This document shows, one piece after another, positions 17,281 through 26,704 of a DNA stretch of 64,000 nucleotides. The notes under the pieces are model-generated. The model was not told the origin of the DNA and did no database searches. It saw nothing but the letters and a program-made list of their open reading frames with translations. Where the stretch lies: assembly GCA_963974645.1 (NCBI GenBank), contig CAXBEA010000004.1:6735-70734 (forward strand). Reading direction: 5' to 3'. The translations under genes and the position numbers were made by a program. Each line of letters begins with the position of its first letter. The stretch's first letter is position 1. Source of the DNA: Motiliproteus sp963974645 (GTDB taxonomy: Bacteria > Pseudomonadota > Gammaproteobacteria > Pseudomonadales > Balneatricaceae).

Positions 17281-18315
17281 TTAGCTTTCAGTAATCGACG
17301 CTTTGTTGAAAAATACTTGGTACCAGGCAACAAAACGTTCGATCCCCAGGCTAATGGGTGTCGCGGGTTTATAATCAACCCAGGCTTCCAGCGCAGCCAC
17401 ATCCGATGCCGTGTCCGGTACATCACCTGGCTGCAGCGGTAATAGATTAATCTCCGCTTTAAGTCCCAGCTCTTTCTCGACACAACCAATATAGTCCAGC
17501 AGTTCTACCGGATTCTGATTACCAATATTAAACACCCGCCAAGGGGCTTTACTGGTTGCTGGATCAGGCGCTTTGCCGTCCCACTGCAGATTAGGTTCTG
17601 CTACCCGGTCCAGGGTACGAATCACCCCTTCAACAATATCATCGATATAGGTAAAGTCTCGGCGATGCTTGCCGTAGTTAAACACATTGATCGGTTTTCC
17701 CTCTTGGATCGCTTTAGTAAACAAAAAAAGCGCCATATCGGGTCTGCCCCAAGGGCCATAGACGGTAAAAAACCTCAACCCGGTAGTCGGCAGGCGGTAC
17801 AGATGGCTGTAGGTATGCGCCATCAGCTCGTTTGATTTTTTGGATGCCGCATACAAGGATAGCGGGTGATCAACATTATCCTGTTCAGAAAACGGCAAGG
17901 TCTCGTTAGCACCATACACCGAGCTAGACGATGCGTAGACCAGATGCTTGACGCCATTATGGCGACAGCCTTCAAGAATATTCAAAAAGCCAACAATGTT
18001 GCTATCGATATAGGCACGAGGATTTTCGATGCTATAGCGAACGCCAGCCTGGGCTGCAAGATTGACAACCCGGTCAAACTTCTCAGTTTCAAATAACTGG
18101 GTTATTGCGGCAGTATTTGCAAGATCCAATTTCACGAAGTTAAATAGCGCCGCATTCGGATTAGCATCCAGCTGCGCCAGGCGAGCTAGCTTCAGCGAAA
18201 CATCATAATAGTCATTTAAATTATCCAGCCCAACCACCTGATCCCCCCGGTTGATCAGATATTGGCTGACGTGAAAGCCGATAAATCCGGCGGCCCCTGT
18301 GACTAAGACTTTCAT
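17281..18315 (-). CDS. UDP-glucuronate 4-epimerase-like enzyme
   Basis: 344-residue extended SDR: NAD loop TGAAGFIGFHVS, the family block GLDNLNDYYDVSLK, NLAAQAGVRYS, and SLYAASKKSNELMAH with catalytic Tyr and Lys. The DNLNDYYD signature is that of the LspL/CapI group, which interconverts UDP-GlcA and UDP-GalA. Its substrate UDP-GlcA needs UDP-glucose dehydrogenase, yet the ugd copy at the end of this locus is broken (21785-22315), so it depends on another copy or is idle. Next to an epimerase and a TviB-type dehydrogenase on the same strand. Confidence 0.88.
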   Translation of the reverse strand: MKVLVTGAAGFIGFHVSQYLINRGDQVVGLDNLNDYYDVSLKLARLAQLDANPNAALFNFVKLDLANTAAITQLFETEKFDRVVNLAAQAGVRYSIENPRAYIDSNIVGFLNILEGCRHNGVKHLVYASSSSVYGANETLPFSEQDNVDHPLSLYAASKKSNELMAHTYSHLYRLPTTGLRFFTVYGPWGRPDMALFLFTKAIQEGKPINVFNYGKHRRDFTYIDDIVEGVIRTLDRVAEPNLQWDGKAPDPATSKAPWRVFNIGNQNPVELLDYIGCVEKELGLKAEINLLPLQPGDVPDTASDVAALEAWVDYKPATPISLGIERFVAWYQVFFNKASITES

Positions 18316-18447
18316 CCTTCTATCCCTTTATTGATTCGGCAACTATTGATTCGGTAACTAGCTCTTCAGAAACCGTGCCCAACAGACAAACGCTAAGCTT
18401 ACCCAGACTGTATTTTTCCGACGACAAAACCCAAGCTTATTTTCTGC

Positions 18448-19725
18448 TTACAGTCGGCCATCGACCGAGGCTGCGGGTAACATATGTTTGATATCGAACA
18501 GGACAGAACTTGGCTTGCATAACCCTTTAATCGCAGCGACACCTAGTGCTTCAAACTGGTTATGGGCAACTGCCAAAATTACCGCATCATAACGGCCAGG
18601 TTCGAGTGCTTCAACCAGCTCCAAACCATACTCATGCTTGGCTTCAATGGGACACACCCAGGGATCATACACCTCAACCTGGGCGTGGTACTCATTTAGC
18701 TCTTTAATCATATCGACGATTCGGGTATTACGCAGGTCCGGGCAGTTTTCTTTAAATGCAAGACCAAGAATCAGTACCCTGCTGCCCATTACTTGTATCT
18801 TCTTCTGGGTCATTTTCTTAATAACCTGAGAGACTACATAGGCTCCCATGCCGTCATTAAGACGACGACCCGCCAAAATAATCTCCGGGTGATAACCCAC
18901 CGCTTGGGCCTTATGGGTCAGATAATAGGGGTCAATACTGATGCAATGGCCACCGACCAACCCCGGACGAAACGGCAAAAAATTCCACTTCGTTCCTGCC
19001 GCCGCCAACACCTCACCGGTATCGATGCCAAGCCGGTTAAAGATAATCGCCAACTCGTTAACCAGGGCGATATTCAGATCACGCTGGGTGTTTTCGATCA
19101 CTTTGGCCGCTTCTGCAACCTTGATCGAGCTGGCCAGATGGGTACCGGCAGTGATAATAGAGCCATACAGCTGGTCGACCAGCGTCGCGGCCTCGGGAGT
19201 CGACCCTGATGTCACCTTGAGAATAGACTCCAGACGATGGGTTTTATCGCCCGGATTGATCCGTTCTGGACTATAACCTACAGCAAAATCCTGGTTAAAA
19301 CGCAATCCAGACACCTGCTCTAAAATCGGTACGCAAACCTCTTCAGTAGCACCGGGATAAACCGTCGACTCATAGATCACCAGATCACCCGGCTTGAGCG
19401 CGGCACCCACAGTTTCCGAGGCTCTTCTAAGCGGGGTCAAATCAGGCTGTTTATGCACATCGATCGGCGTAGGTACGGTCACGATATAGCAATTACACCC
19501 TTTGAGCTGCTGCTTATCCGAGGCAAACTCCAGCCGCTCGACACTCTTTAACTCCGCAGCATCAACCTCCAGGGTAGCGTCCTCTCCTCGTTTAAGCGCG
19601 TCTATCCGCTGCGGATTGATATCAAAACCTAAAGTAGGATATTTTCGCCCGAAAGCCACGGCCAGCGGCAGTCCCACATAACCTAGACCGATCACCGCAA
19701 CTCTTAACTCGCTCAGTTTAATCAT
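18448..19725 (-). CDS. UDP-N-acetyl-D-glucosamine 6-dehydrogenase (TviB/WbpA type)
   Basis: Oxidises C6 of UDP-GlcNAc with two NAD+ to give the uronic acid used in O-antigen or capsule. The frame opens at 19785, but ATG 19725 (MIKLSELRVAVIGLGYVG) has GGAGAG 7 bases upstream and matches family length at about 425 residues. Visible are the NAD loop GLGYVGLPLAV, ESTVYPGATEEV, the catalytic Cys in LVGGHCISIDPYYL, and LGLAFKENCPDLRNT. GGHCIxIDPYYL rather than the shorter UDP-glucose dehydrogenase motif supports a UDP-HexNAc substrate. Confidence 0.9.
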   Translation of the reverse strand: MIKLSELRVAVIGLGYVGLPLAVAFGRKYPTLGFDINPQRIDALKRGEDATLEVDAAELKSVERLEFASDKQQLKGCNCYIVTVPTPIDVHKQPDLTPLRRASETVGAALKPGDLVIYESTVYPGATEEVCVPILEQVSGLRFNQDFAVGYSPERINPGDKTHRLESILKVTSGSTPEAATLVDQLYGSIITAGTHLASSIKVAEAAKVIENTQRDLNIALVNELAIIFNRLGIDTGEVLAAAGTKWNFLPFRPGLVGGHCISIDPYYLTHKAQAVGYHPEIILAGRRLNDGMGAYVVSQVIKKMTQKKIQVMGSRVLILGLAFKENCPDLRNTRIVDMIKELNEYHAQVEVYDPWVCPIEAKHEYGLELVEALEPGRYDAVILAVAHNQFEALGVAAIKGLCKPSSVLFDIKHMLPAASVDGRL

Positions 19726-19803
19726 CAGACTACTCTCCATAAATATCCATTTAACTGTTTTCCATCGGAAATTCAGCAATCTCAACCCAGCAGGATTCTA
19801 CCG

Positions 19804-21708
19804 CTATTGACAGCGACTCAATAGGTCTTCGTTACCACACTGGGGAGAAAAACCGCTAACCTGCTGCTGCATCAAAGTCCGCAGGGCTTCAACGGCTTGC
19901 TGTTCAAGCAGCGTATTCAGGGTTGTGATGATCGCCTCAAGCTGGGCACTATCAGGCCCCTCTTCATGTGCCATCATGATTCGGGGATGCGAAGTGCCGG
20001 TGACGTTATCACCGATTAGTAATTCTTCGTAGAGTTTCTCACCCGGTCTTAACCCTGTATAACGAATTTCAATCCCTGACCTGCGACCTCCAGCGACTCG
20101 ATGTCCGCTGAGTCGAATCATCCGCTTCGCCAGCTCGGCAATGCGCACCGGTACACCCATATCCAGCACAAAAAGCTCACCGCCTTTCCCTAAAGAACCC
20201 GCCTGAATCACCAGCGAGGCAGCCTCCGGAATGGTCATAAAATAGCGGGTCATCTCGGGGTCGGTCACCGTTATTGGCCCACCCTGATCAATCTGTCGTT
20301 GAAATAGCGGAATAACCGATCCTGACGAGCCCAAGACATTACCAAAGCGAACCATCATAAATCGGGTCGAACTATTGTCTAAATGACGCTGCAGTCCCTG
20401 CAGTACCATCTCTGCCAAACGCTTGCTGGCCCCCATGGTATTCGTAGGGCGCACCGCTTTATCGGTAGATATTAGAACGAATCGCTCGACCTTTAACGCC
20501 ATAGCAACGGTCGCTAGCACCCAGGTGCCCAACACATTATTCTGCACCCCGGGAATCACATTCTGCTCAACGATGGGCACATGCTTATAGGCTGCGGCAT
20601 GATACAGCGTCTGAATGTTGTAACCGCCGATCAGCCGCTGCATCCGCGACCGATCCAACACCGACCCTAGTACAGCCACCAGCTCCGTTTGCAGATCAAA
20701 GCGTTCGATTCGCTGGCGTAACTCGGCTTCGAGCTGATACAGCGAAAACTCATTCTGCTCTAGCAGCACCAATCGCTGCGGCCCCTGCTGCAACAACTGG
20801 CGACAAAGCTCAGAACCTATAGAGCCACCGGCACCGGTGACCAACACCTGCCGTCCCCTAACACTCTGTTGCAATAACTCAGGATCAGCCTGTACCGACT
20901 CTCGGCCTAGCAGATCGGTCAGATCGATCTCATTCAGCTCGGTCAGGTCCGCCTGCCCCAGCGCAACCCGATCCAGAGAGGGCATAGAGCGCACAGCCAC
21001 CTCGACCTCTTCCAGGGCTTGCAGGATCCGGCGTCGATCCGCCTGGGTAGCGCTGGGCAACGCCAGTAAAACCTCAAGCGACTCATAATCCTGGCGTAAA
21101 TCCTTAATTACCGCCAACCCACCCAGCACCGGCAACCCCGCGATCTGCTGCCCTTTTAGGCCAAGATCATCATCGATAAAACCCAATAGACGAAAATGGT
21201 TGCTCTGGCTGAGCGACAGCGCCAACTGCACCCCAGCCTCACCCGCACCGTAGATCAACACATGATTGCCCTTGCGTTCGCGAAAGGCTCCGGCGATAAA
21301 CCAGCGTGCAATCTGCCGACTCCCGCCGACCAAAATACACAACAGCATCCAGAAGATCAGCGGCAGAGAGCGCGGTGAGAAGAGATCCCAGTGAAAATAA
21401 TTGGAGAGATAAAAAGGCAATAACGACCAGAGCATCACCAGCAACGCGTTCGCATAACCGATAGTGACCATGGCCCGGTGACCGATATAACGGATCACCG
21501 CGCGATACAGACCCAGGCGGATATAAAGAGGAATCGCGATCAGGGGGAGCACCGCAAACAGCAGCAATTGCCGCCCCTGCGGCTGGTACAGCTCACCTAA
21601 TCGGAGTGAAAACGCTAACCACAGAGAGAACAGCACCAGCAGCGTATCCGCCAGTGCAATAACGGCAGCTTTCTGGTTACGATGCAACCCAAGCAGTTGT
21701 TTTAGCAT
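19804..21708 (-). CDS. CapD/WbpM-family membrane UDP-GlcNAc 4,6-dehydratase
   Basis: 634 residues: four or five N-terminal membrane helices (about 10-125), a first Rossmann domain (VLIYGAGEAGVQLA), then the catalytic SDR domain with VTGAGGSIGSELC, AAYKHVPIVEQN and NTMGASKRLAEM. Met in place of Tyr in the MxxxK pair is the hallmark of the large WbpM/FlaA1-type dehydratases. Product would be UDP-4-keto-6-deoxy-GlcNAc, precursor of QuiNAc, FucNAc or diamino sugars. In Pseudomonas wbpM closes the O-antigen cluster; here a broken ugd follows upstream. Confidence 0.92.
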   Translation of the reverse strand: MLKQLLGLHRNQKAAVIALADTLLVLFSLWLAFSLRLGELYQPQGRQLLLFAVLPLIAIPLYIRLGLYRAVIRYIGHRAMVTIGYANALLVMLWSLLPFYLSNYFHWDLFSPRSLPLIFWMLLCILVGGSRQIARWFIAGAFRERKGNHVLIYGAGEAGVQLALSLSQSNHFRLLGFIDDDLGLKGQQIAGLPVLGGLAVIKDLRQDYESLEVLLALPSATQADRRRILQALEEVEVAVRSMPSLDRVALGQADLTELNEIDLTDLLGRESVQADPELLQQSVRGRQVLVTGAGGSIGSELCRQLLQQGPQRLVLLEQNEFSLYQLEAELRQRIERFDLQTELVAVLGSVLDRSRMQRLIGGYNIQTLYHAAAYKHVPIVEQNVIPGVQNNVLGTWVLATVAMALKVERFVLISTDKAVRPTNTMGASKRLAEMVLQGLQRHLDNSSTRFMMVRFGNVLGSSGSVIPLFQRQIDQGGPITVTDPEMTRYFMTIPEAASLVIQAGSLGKGGELFVLDMGVPVRIAELAKRMIRLSGHRVAGGRRSGIEIRYTGLRPGEKLYEELLIGDNVTGTSHPRIMMAHEEGPDSAQLEAIITTLNTLLEQQAVEALRTLMQQQVSGFSPQCGNEDLLSRCQ

Positions 21709-21784
21709 CGAAGCGATAGGACCTTATGCCCGCCTGATGTAAATAGTGGCTTACTCAATATGCTGAGATTATCCAAGACGAAAA

Positions 21785-22315
21785 TCAAAAACACCTAACA
21801 CTGTCTCCCCGACCCATCGCATAATAAGTAAAGCCTAAGTCCTTTAATATCTCAGGGTCGTAGAGGTTGCGACCATCAAATATCAGCGGTTTTTTGAGTA
21901 TCTGTTTAAGCAGATCAAAGTCAGGATTCCAAAAGCACTTCCATTCGGTACAGATAAGGAGTGCATCCGCGTCATCAAGCACTTGTTCTTGATTCGGGCA
22001 CAGTTCCAGCCCCGGCCGGGATCCAAAAATATGCACAGCCTCGCCCAGCGCTTCAGGATCATACGCCCGCACCCAGGCACCGGCTTGTAACAGCAACTCA
22101 ATTAACACCTGGCTCGGCGCCTCACGCATATCATCGGTATTAGGTTTAAATGCCAGACCCCAGAGCGCGAAGGTCTTTTCTTCAAGCTGTCCGCCAAAGT
22201 GCTGCGAAATTCCAGCTAAATCTATGTCAACGCAGTAGACCTGATGGCCAGCGTCCGCCAAACAGCTCCCAGTGACTAAGCCGTCATAACCCGTCCCTAA
22301 AATAGTAACCTGCAT
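21785..22315 (-). pseudogene. ugd: UDP-glucose 6-dehydrogenase with a large internal in-frame deletion
   Basis: The frame is open for 176 residues, but the normal protein is about 450. Residues 1-33 are the N-terminal Rossmann strand (GTGYDGLVTGSCLADAGHQ). From about residue 36 the sequence jumps to the C-terminal NAD/UDP-binding third (KTFALWGLAFKPNTDDMREA). About 270 residues are missing, including the substrate-binding centre and the catalytic cysteine. The usual GYVGL has become GYDGL. It cannot be an active dehydrogenase. Both ends are otherwise well preserved, so the deletion seems recent or the fragment is retained for another reason. Confidence 0.9.
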
Positions 22316-22557
22316 AGCAAGGTCCTAAAAACTATAAATTCTAAGCCTGCAGTTCACAGACGACGACCGCCATCTTGTACGCTTCAGAACAGCGACCAAA
22401 GCCAATAAGAGTTTACGCAGCTGAATCACCCTTTAAGTCAACTCGATTTTTTCCAAATAAAACCCTATTGCTCTCAGCTTTAATAACCGGTAACAATAAC
22501 AGCCGGTCAGACGCAAATACAGATCATCTGCGACGATCTAAACATTACTGCTCAGTA

Positions 22558-23060
22558 TTAGAGAGAACTCTCAGCTGCTGAGCGCTCTGCCACTGCATCA
22601 ACCGCACTAACCAGCAGATTCATCAGCACCTGAATCAAATGATCGCCAATAGCATAAATGGCATAAATGGCATAAATGGCTGGAAGCTGATTATCAAGTT
22701 CCAACCTTAGATCTACCTCAGTAAAACGTTGATCATGGCGCATCAGGCGACAGGTCGGCCAATCAAATTATTCAAATCCTGCAGATCAGGCCCTGGGTCT
22801 GCGGTGTAGCAAATTCAAAAACGTCGCGCGTGATATTGATCCGTTGTCCCTGCTCTTGCACCATTCGCAACTGTTCTGGTTGAATACACCGGACACATTA
22901 ATGAGAGACAATAACCGTCGATCATTGGAGTGTCGTCATGGGACAGAAACGCAGCTACAAGTTGATTAAGGGTATGCTGAGAAAACATGGCCAGTAGCAT
23001 GGCGGCAATAAAGACGAACACAAAGCTGGAAAATGCAAAATAACGCAACAGTCTAGACAT
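22558..23060 (-). pseudogene. Decayed sensor histidine kinase
   Basis: Pieces of one kinase in different minus-strand frames. 23060 downward encodes an N-terminal membrane anchor (MSRLLRYFAFSSFVFVFIAA). Around 22880-22790 another frame gives RMVQEQGQRINITRDVFEFA, typical of the end of the phosphoacceptor helix bundle. A third frame from about 22765 gives RLMRHDQRFTEVDLRLELDN then HLIQVLMNLLVSAVDAV, the N-box of the ATPase domain. The His box, most of the sensor part and the G-boxes are gone, and frameshifts separate the pieces. A 9-bp triplet repeat interrupts the ATPase remnant. Confidence 0.8.
22652..22678. repeat. Three tandem 9-bp repeats (GCATAAATG)
   Basis: Three perfect copies inside the kinase remnant, read on the minus strand as repeated Ala-Ile-Tyr. 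A single copy would restore the expected kinase sequence (PAIYAIGD), so this looks like slippage expansion in a gene no longer under selection. Confidence 0.85.
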
Positions 23061-23190
23061 AGAGGTTCCATGATGCCGACATTCGACATCATGAAAGTAC
23101 AAGGAATTTCGGAGAAGTCCAGCCTAAGAGGCTAAACAGTGGGAGCAGTAAAGAAAAAGGCCAAGATTCAGACCCAGGCGGAACCGAAAA

Positions 23191-23589
23191 TCAACTGTTA
23201 CGCTGGGCTAGTGCAGAGATGCACCAAGAGGTAAATGCCGCCTTGTCACGGGCATTGATACAGCGTTGCGGATCAGGAGACCCGTCTAACAAGCGGTGTA
23301 AAAGCGCTTCACCCTCTTCATTAAGAGCTGAATCGAGCTCATCTTCGCTTAGAGGGGCTACAAAATAATTTAAGCTGAGCGCCTCTCCGGACAGCTGATT
23401 CTGCTTCAAAACGCTTTGCTCGTACCCGTTCTGAAACAACAGCCCTTCGCGGTACTCGACATTACAGCGGCCTTCATGATGAGAGAATCGGGGGCGATAC
23501 ACCTCGATACTACGACCGTGGATCTGTAAACCGATAACCGTTGCCGCGTTGCGTTCGGTGGCAAACTCCAGAGCAGCCTGGAAGTCCAT
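23191..23589 (-). CDS. Hypothetical protein with strong ribosome site
   Basis: A 132-residue acidic, soluble protein beginning MDFQAALEFATERNAA. The frame continues upstream to 23646, but ATG 23589 has a near-perfect GGAGGA 5 bases before it, so I place the start there. No signal peptide, membrane segment or familiar motif. Two Cys occur near the C-terminus (RCINA, SWCISA). I do not recognise the family. It lies between the kinase remnant and fabV, in a low-density stretch that may be a deletion scar, but the ribosome site and unbroken frame argue that it is expressed. Confidence 0.65.
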   Translation of the reverse strand: MDFQAALEFATERNAATVIGLQIHGRSIEVYRPRFSHHEGRCNVEYREGLLFQNGYEQSVLKQNQLSGEALSLNYFVAPLSEDELDSALNEEGEALLHRLLDGSPDPQRCINARDKAAFTSWCISALAQRNS

Positions 23590-23771
23590 GTCAATCCTCC
23601 TCATCGTATTTTTATACCAATGCAACTCCTTGTTGCAGACAGACAAGATTACTAGTTTTGCTAAAAAACACCATTGTGCGTTGGTATAAGAGCAGATCAG
23701 GAGGGTAAGTCTGGTAGGAGATGGTAATACTGATGAGCGGGCATTTGTGTCACCAAGACTGGCAACCGGAA

Positions 23772-23802
23772 ACTACCCCGACAGAGATCCAGACGGGGTA
23801 GT
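23772..23802 (-). terminator. Hairpin downstream of fabV
   Basis: A perfect 9-bp stem (ACTACCCCG / CGGGGTAGT) with a 13-base loop, 14 bases after the fabV stop. The T-tract on the minus strand is only three bases, so termination may be partial. Confidence 0.55.
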
Positions 23803-23815
23803 CGTCGGTTAAGCG

Positions 23816-25018
23816 TTACAGCTGCTCAACATCAAAACTTAGATTAGGATTAACATCGGCGTCGTAATCGACGCCCTCTATCCCAAAACCGAACAGTCGC
23901 AGGAACTCCTCTTTATAACCCTGGTAGTCGGTCAGGTCGCGAAGATTCTCGGTAGTGACCTGCGGCCAGATAGCTTTGCAGGCATCCTGTACCTCATCAC
24001 GCAGTTCCCAGTCATCCAGGCGAATACGATTACTAGCGTCTGTTTCCGGAGCAGAGCCATCCGCCTTGTAAAGCTGGGTGCGAAACAGACGCTCGATCTG
24101 CTCCATGCAGCCTTCGTGCAGCCCTTTCTCTTTCATCACTTTGAAAGCCATAGCGATATACAGCGGCATCACCGGGATTGCCGCGCTGGCTTGGGTCACA
24201 ACACTTTTAAGTACCGCCACGTTGGCAGAACCACCCTTAGCGCCCAGACGCTGATCAATCTCTCCTGCAGCACGATCCAGGTCCATCTTGGCTTTACCCA
24301 GCGCACCATCCCAGTAGATCGGCCAGGTAATTTCGGTGCCGATGTAGCTATAGGATACGGAGCGGCAGCCATCGGCCAAAACACCCGCTTGATCCAAGGC
24401 ATCGATCCATAACTCCCAATCCTGTCCGCCCATCACGGTGACCGTATCAGCGATCTCTTGCTCTGTCGCAGGCTCTACCTCGGTATCGATAATGCAATCT
24501 TTGTTGGTATCCACCGCTGTTGCACGATAGGTCTCACCGATAGGTTTGAGGCAGGAGCGTACCACTTCACCGCTATCCGGCAGTTTACGTACAGGCGATG
24601 CTAACGAGTAAACCACCAGATCGACCTGTCCCATATCGGCTTTAATCAGCTCGATAACCTTCTGCTTGGCCTCATGCGAGAATGCATCACCATTGACGCT
24701 CTTGGAGTATAGCCCTGCCGCCTTGGCCGCTTTATCGAAGGCTACGGAGTTGTACCAACCCGCCGTTCCCGGTTTAGTCTCAGTACCTGGCTTTTCGAAA
24801 AACACCCCGAGGGTTCCGGCGCCCGAGCCAAAGGCCGCTTCAATACGCGAGCACAAGCCATAGCCGCTGGAGGAGCCGATGACCAACACCCTTTTAGGAC
24901 CGTTAGCCAACACACCCTTGGACTGGGTGTAGGCAATCTGCTGCTGAACATTGACATCACAGCCAACAGGATGGGTGGTGATGCAGATAAAACCGCGAGT
25001 TTTTGGTTTGATAATCAC
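23816..25018 (-). CDS. fabV: Enoyl-ACP/trans-2-enoyl-CoA reductase, FabV type
   Basis: Last reduction of each fatty-acid elongation cycle, NADH-dependent. The 400-residue protein begins MIIKPKTRGFICITTHPVGC, has the long SDR cofactor region VLVIGSSSGYGLCSR, and the FabV-specific Y-X8-K catalytic pair in IYWDGALGKAK. FabV enzymes are less sensitive to triclosan than FabI, which is established for Vibrio and Pseudomonas FabV. The length (about 400 versus 260 for FabI) confirms the type. Single gene, flanked by a hairpin downstream and cobQ upstream. Confidence 0.97.
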   Translation of the reverse strand: MIIKPKTRGFICITTHPVGCDVNVQQQIAYTQSKGVLANGPKRVLVIGSSSGYGLCSRIEAAFGSGAGTLGVFFEKPGTETKPGTAGWYNSVAFDKAAKAAGLYSKSVNGDAFSHEAKQKVIELIKADMGQVDLVVYSLASPVRKLPDSGEVVRSCLKPIGETYRATAVDTNKDCIIDTEVEPATEQEIADTVTVMGGQDWELWIDALDQAGVLADGCRSVSYSYIGTEITWPIYWDGALGKAKMDLDRAAGEIDQRLGAKGGSANVAVLKSVVTQASAAIPVMPLYIAMAFKVMKEKGLHEGCMEQIERLFRTQLYKADGSAPETDASNRIRLDDWELRDEVQDACKAIWPQVTTENLRDLTDYQGYKEEFLRLFGFGIEGVDYDADVNPNLSFDVEQL

Positions 25019-25116
25019 TGTCAGATCCGACCTTTGGTTGCTGATTAAGAAGGGTTTGAATTATACCTGCAAGCGCCAATAAAAGGCGAAACTGGATTAT
25101 CCGCTCAGACAGCTAG

Positions 25117-26592
25117 TTACGACAGACCTAGAATTCGATCTAGCAGGGGTAAATCAAACACCTGCTCCAGCGAATCGGCGAGACGATCGATCCCCTGCTC
25201 CTGCAATTGATGGATATCGACCCGACTCTGCACCCTAAGCCCGGCCCACTCAAGCAGCGCCTGACCCGCATCGGGATGATCGAACAAACCATGCAGGTAA
25301 GTTCCCAGAATCTGACCATCGGCAGAGCGGGCACCATCGACACGATCATCCAGTTCGACCAGCGGCTGCGCTAACGCCGCACCCGAACTGACCCCAGCAT
25401 GAATTTCATAACCGCTAATGGCAACTGGCCGCGTTCCCAGCAGTAACCTGCCCTGAACCTGACGCAGCTGTTTATGCGGTTTCAGCCTGGTTTCAAACTC
25501 CAGCAACCCCAAGCCCGGGTAGCTCATGGCCGGGCCCTCGAGCGCTTCGGGATCATGAATCTGTGACCCGAGCATCTGGAAACCACCACAGATCCCTAAT
25601 AACTTTCCGCCGTAGCGCAGGTGGCGCTCGATCACAGACTCCCACCCCTGCTGCCGAAGCCAGTTCAGATCAGCACCGACCGCTTTAGAACCCGCCAAGA
25701 TAATAAGATCTGCAGGCGGCGGCGTCTGACCGGGACAGACAAACTGGATTTCGACCTGGGGATGCAAACGTAACGGATCAAAATCGGTGTGATTGGAGAT
25801 TCGTGGCGTTACCGGTACCACCACCCGGAGCTGTGGCTGATCATCCCGCGACTCCGAACGCCAAGCCAAAGCATCCTCCGCTTCCAGATAGAGCCCCTGG
25901 AGATAGGGGACCACTCCGAGCACCGGCTTCCCGGTACGCGCTTCAAGCCAATCTAACCCCGATTGCAGCAGAGCAATATCACCGCGAAAACGGTTAATCA
26001 CAAAGCCTTCAACCCGCGCCTGTTCGCTCGACGACAGCAGCGCCAGAGTGCCGACGAGATGAGCAAAAACACCGCCACGATCGATATCGGCAACGATAAT
26101 TACCGGGCAATCCACCGCCTCGGCAAAGCCCATATTGGCGATATCGCGGTCACGAAGGTTAATCTCGGCAGGACTACCGGCGCCCTCGACAATGATCCAG
26201 TCATACTGCTGCTCAAGGCGGGTATGTGACTCCAGTACGGCAGCCATCGCTACCGTTTTGTAATGGTGATAATCGGCGGCCTCCATCTGCGCCAACGCCT
26301 TGCCCTGGATAATCACCTGGGCGCCCGTATCGGTATTAGGTTTGAGCAATACCGGATTCATATCGCTGTGCGGCTCTAGCCCACAGGCACGCGCCTGAGC
26401 CGCCTGGGCTCGGCCGATTTCACCGCCATCGATGGTGACCGCGCTGTTAAGCGCCATATTTTGAGGTTTAAAGGGCACGATCGACAGGCCACGACGCTTA
26501 AGCAGCCGGCAGATACCCGTCACTAGCGCCGACTTCCCTGCATCGGACGTCGTCCCCTGCACCATCAGGGTGGTGCGTCTTCGCTTCAGCAT
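25117..26592 (-). CDS. cobQ: Adenosylcobyric acid synthase
   Basis: ATP- and glutamine-dependent amidation of adenosylcobyrinate a,c-diamide at four carboxylates in cobalamin synthesis. The 491-residue protein has an N-terminal dethiobiotin-synthetase-like ATPase domain (VQGTTSDAGKSALVTG, KPQNMALNS) and a C-terminal class I glutaminase with Cys in GICGGFQMLG and His in GTYLHGLFDH. No other cob/cbi genes are in the window, so whether the organism makes or only salvages B12 cannot be told here. Confidence 0.96.
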   Translation of the reverse strand: MLKRRRTTLMVQGTTSDAGKSALVTGICRLLKRRGLSIVPFKPQNMALNSAVTIDGGEIGRAQAAQARACGLEPHSDMNPVLLKPNTDTGAQVIIQGKALAQMEAADYHHYKTVAMAAVLESHTRLEQQYDWIIVEGAGSPAEINLRDRDIANMGFAEAVDCPVIIVADIDRGGVFAHLVGTLALLSSSEQARVEGFVINRFRGDIALLQSGLDWLEARTGKPVLGVVPYLQGLYLEAEDALAWRSESRDDQPQLRVVVPVTPRISNHTDFDPLRLHPQVEIQFVCPGQTPPPADLIILAGSKAVGADLNWLRQQGWESVIERHLRYGGKLLGICGGFQMLGSQIHDPEALEGPAMSYPGLGLLEFETRLKPHKQLRQVQGRLLLGTRPVAISGYEIHAGVSSGAALAQPLVELDDRVDGARSADGQILGTYLHGLFDHPDAGQALLEWAGLRVQSRVDIHQLQEQGIDRLADSLEQVFDLPLLDRILGLS

Positions 26593-26704
26593 CTGATGGC
26601 GCAGCCTTTAATTAAACACATTTTTAACATCCTTCGCTCAGACATCTGCGCCCCAAAGACGCAATTTCTTTCGGATAAAACTGCTCGTGCAAGGTATTTC
26701 GCAT

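Noticed and set aside
22652..22678. CRISPR-like repeat
   Set aside because: Units are 9 bp and contiguous with no spacers; it is a microsatellite.
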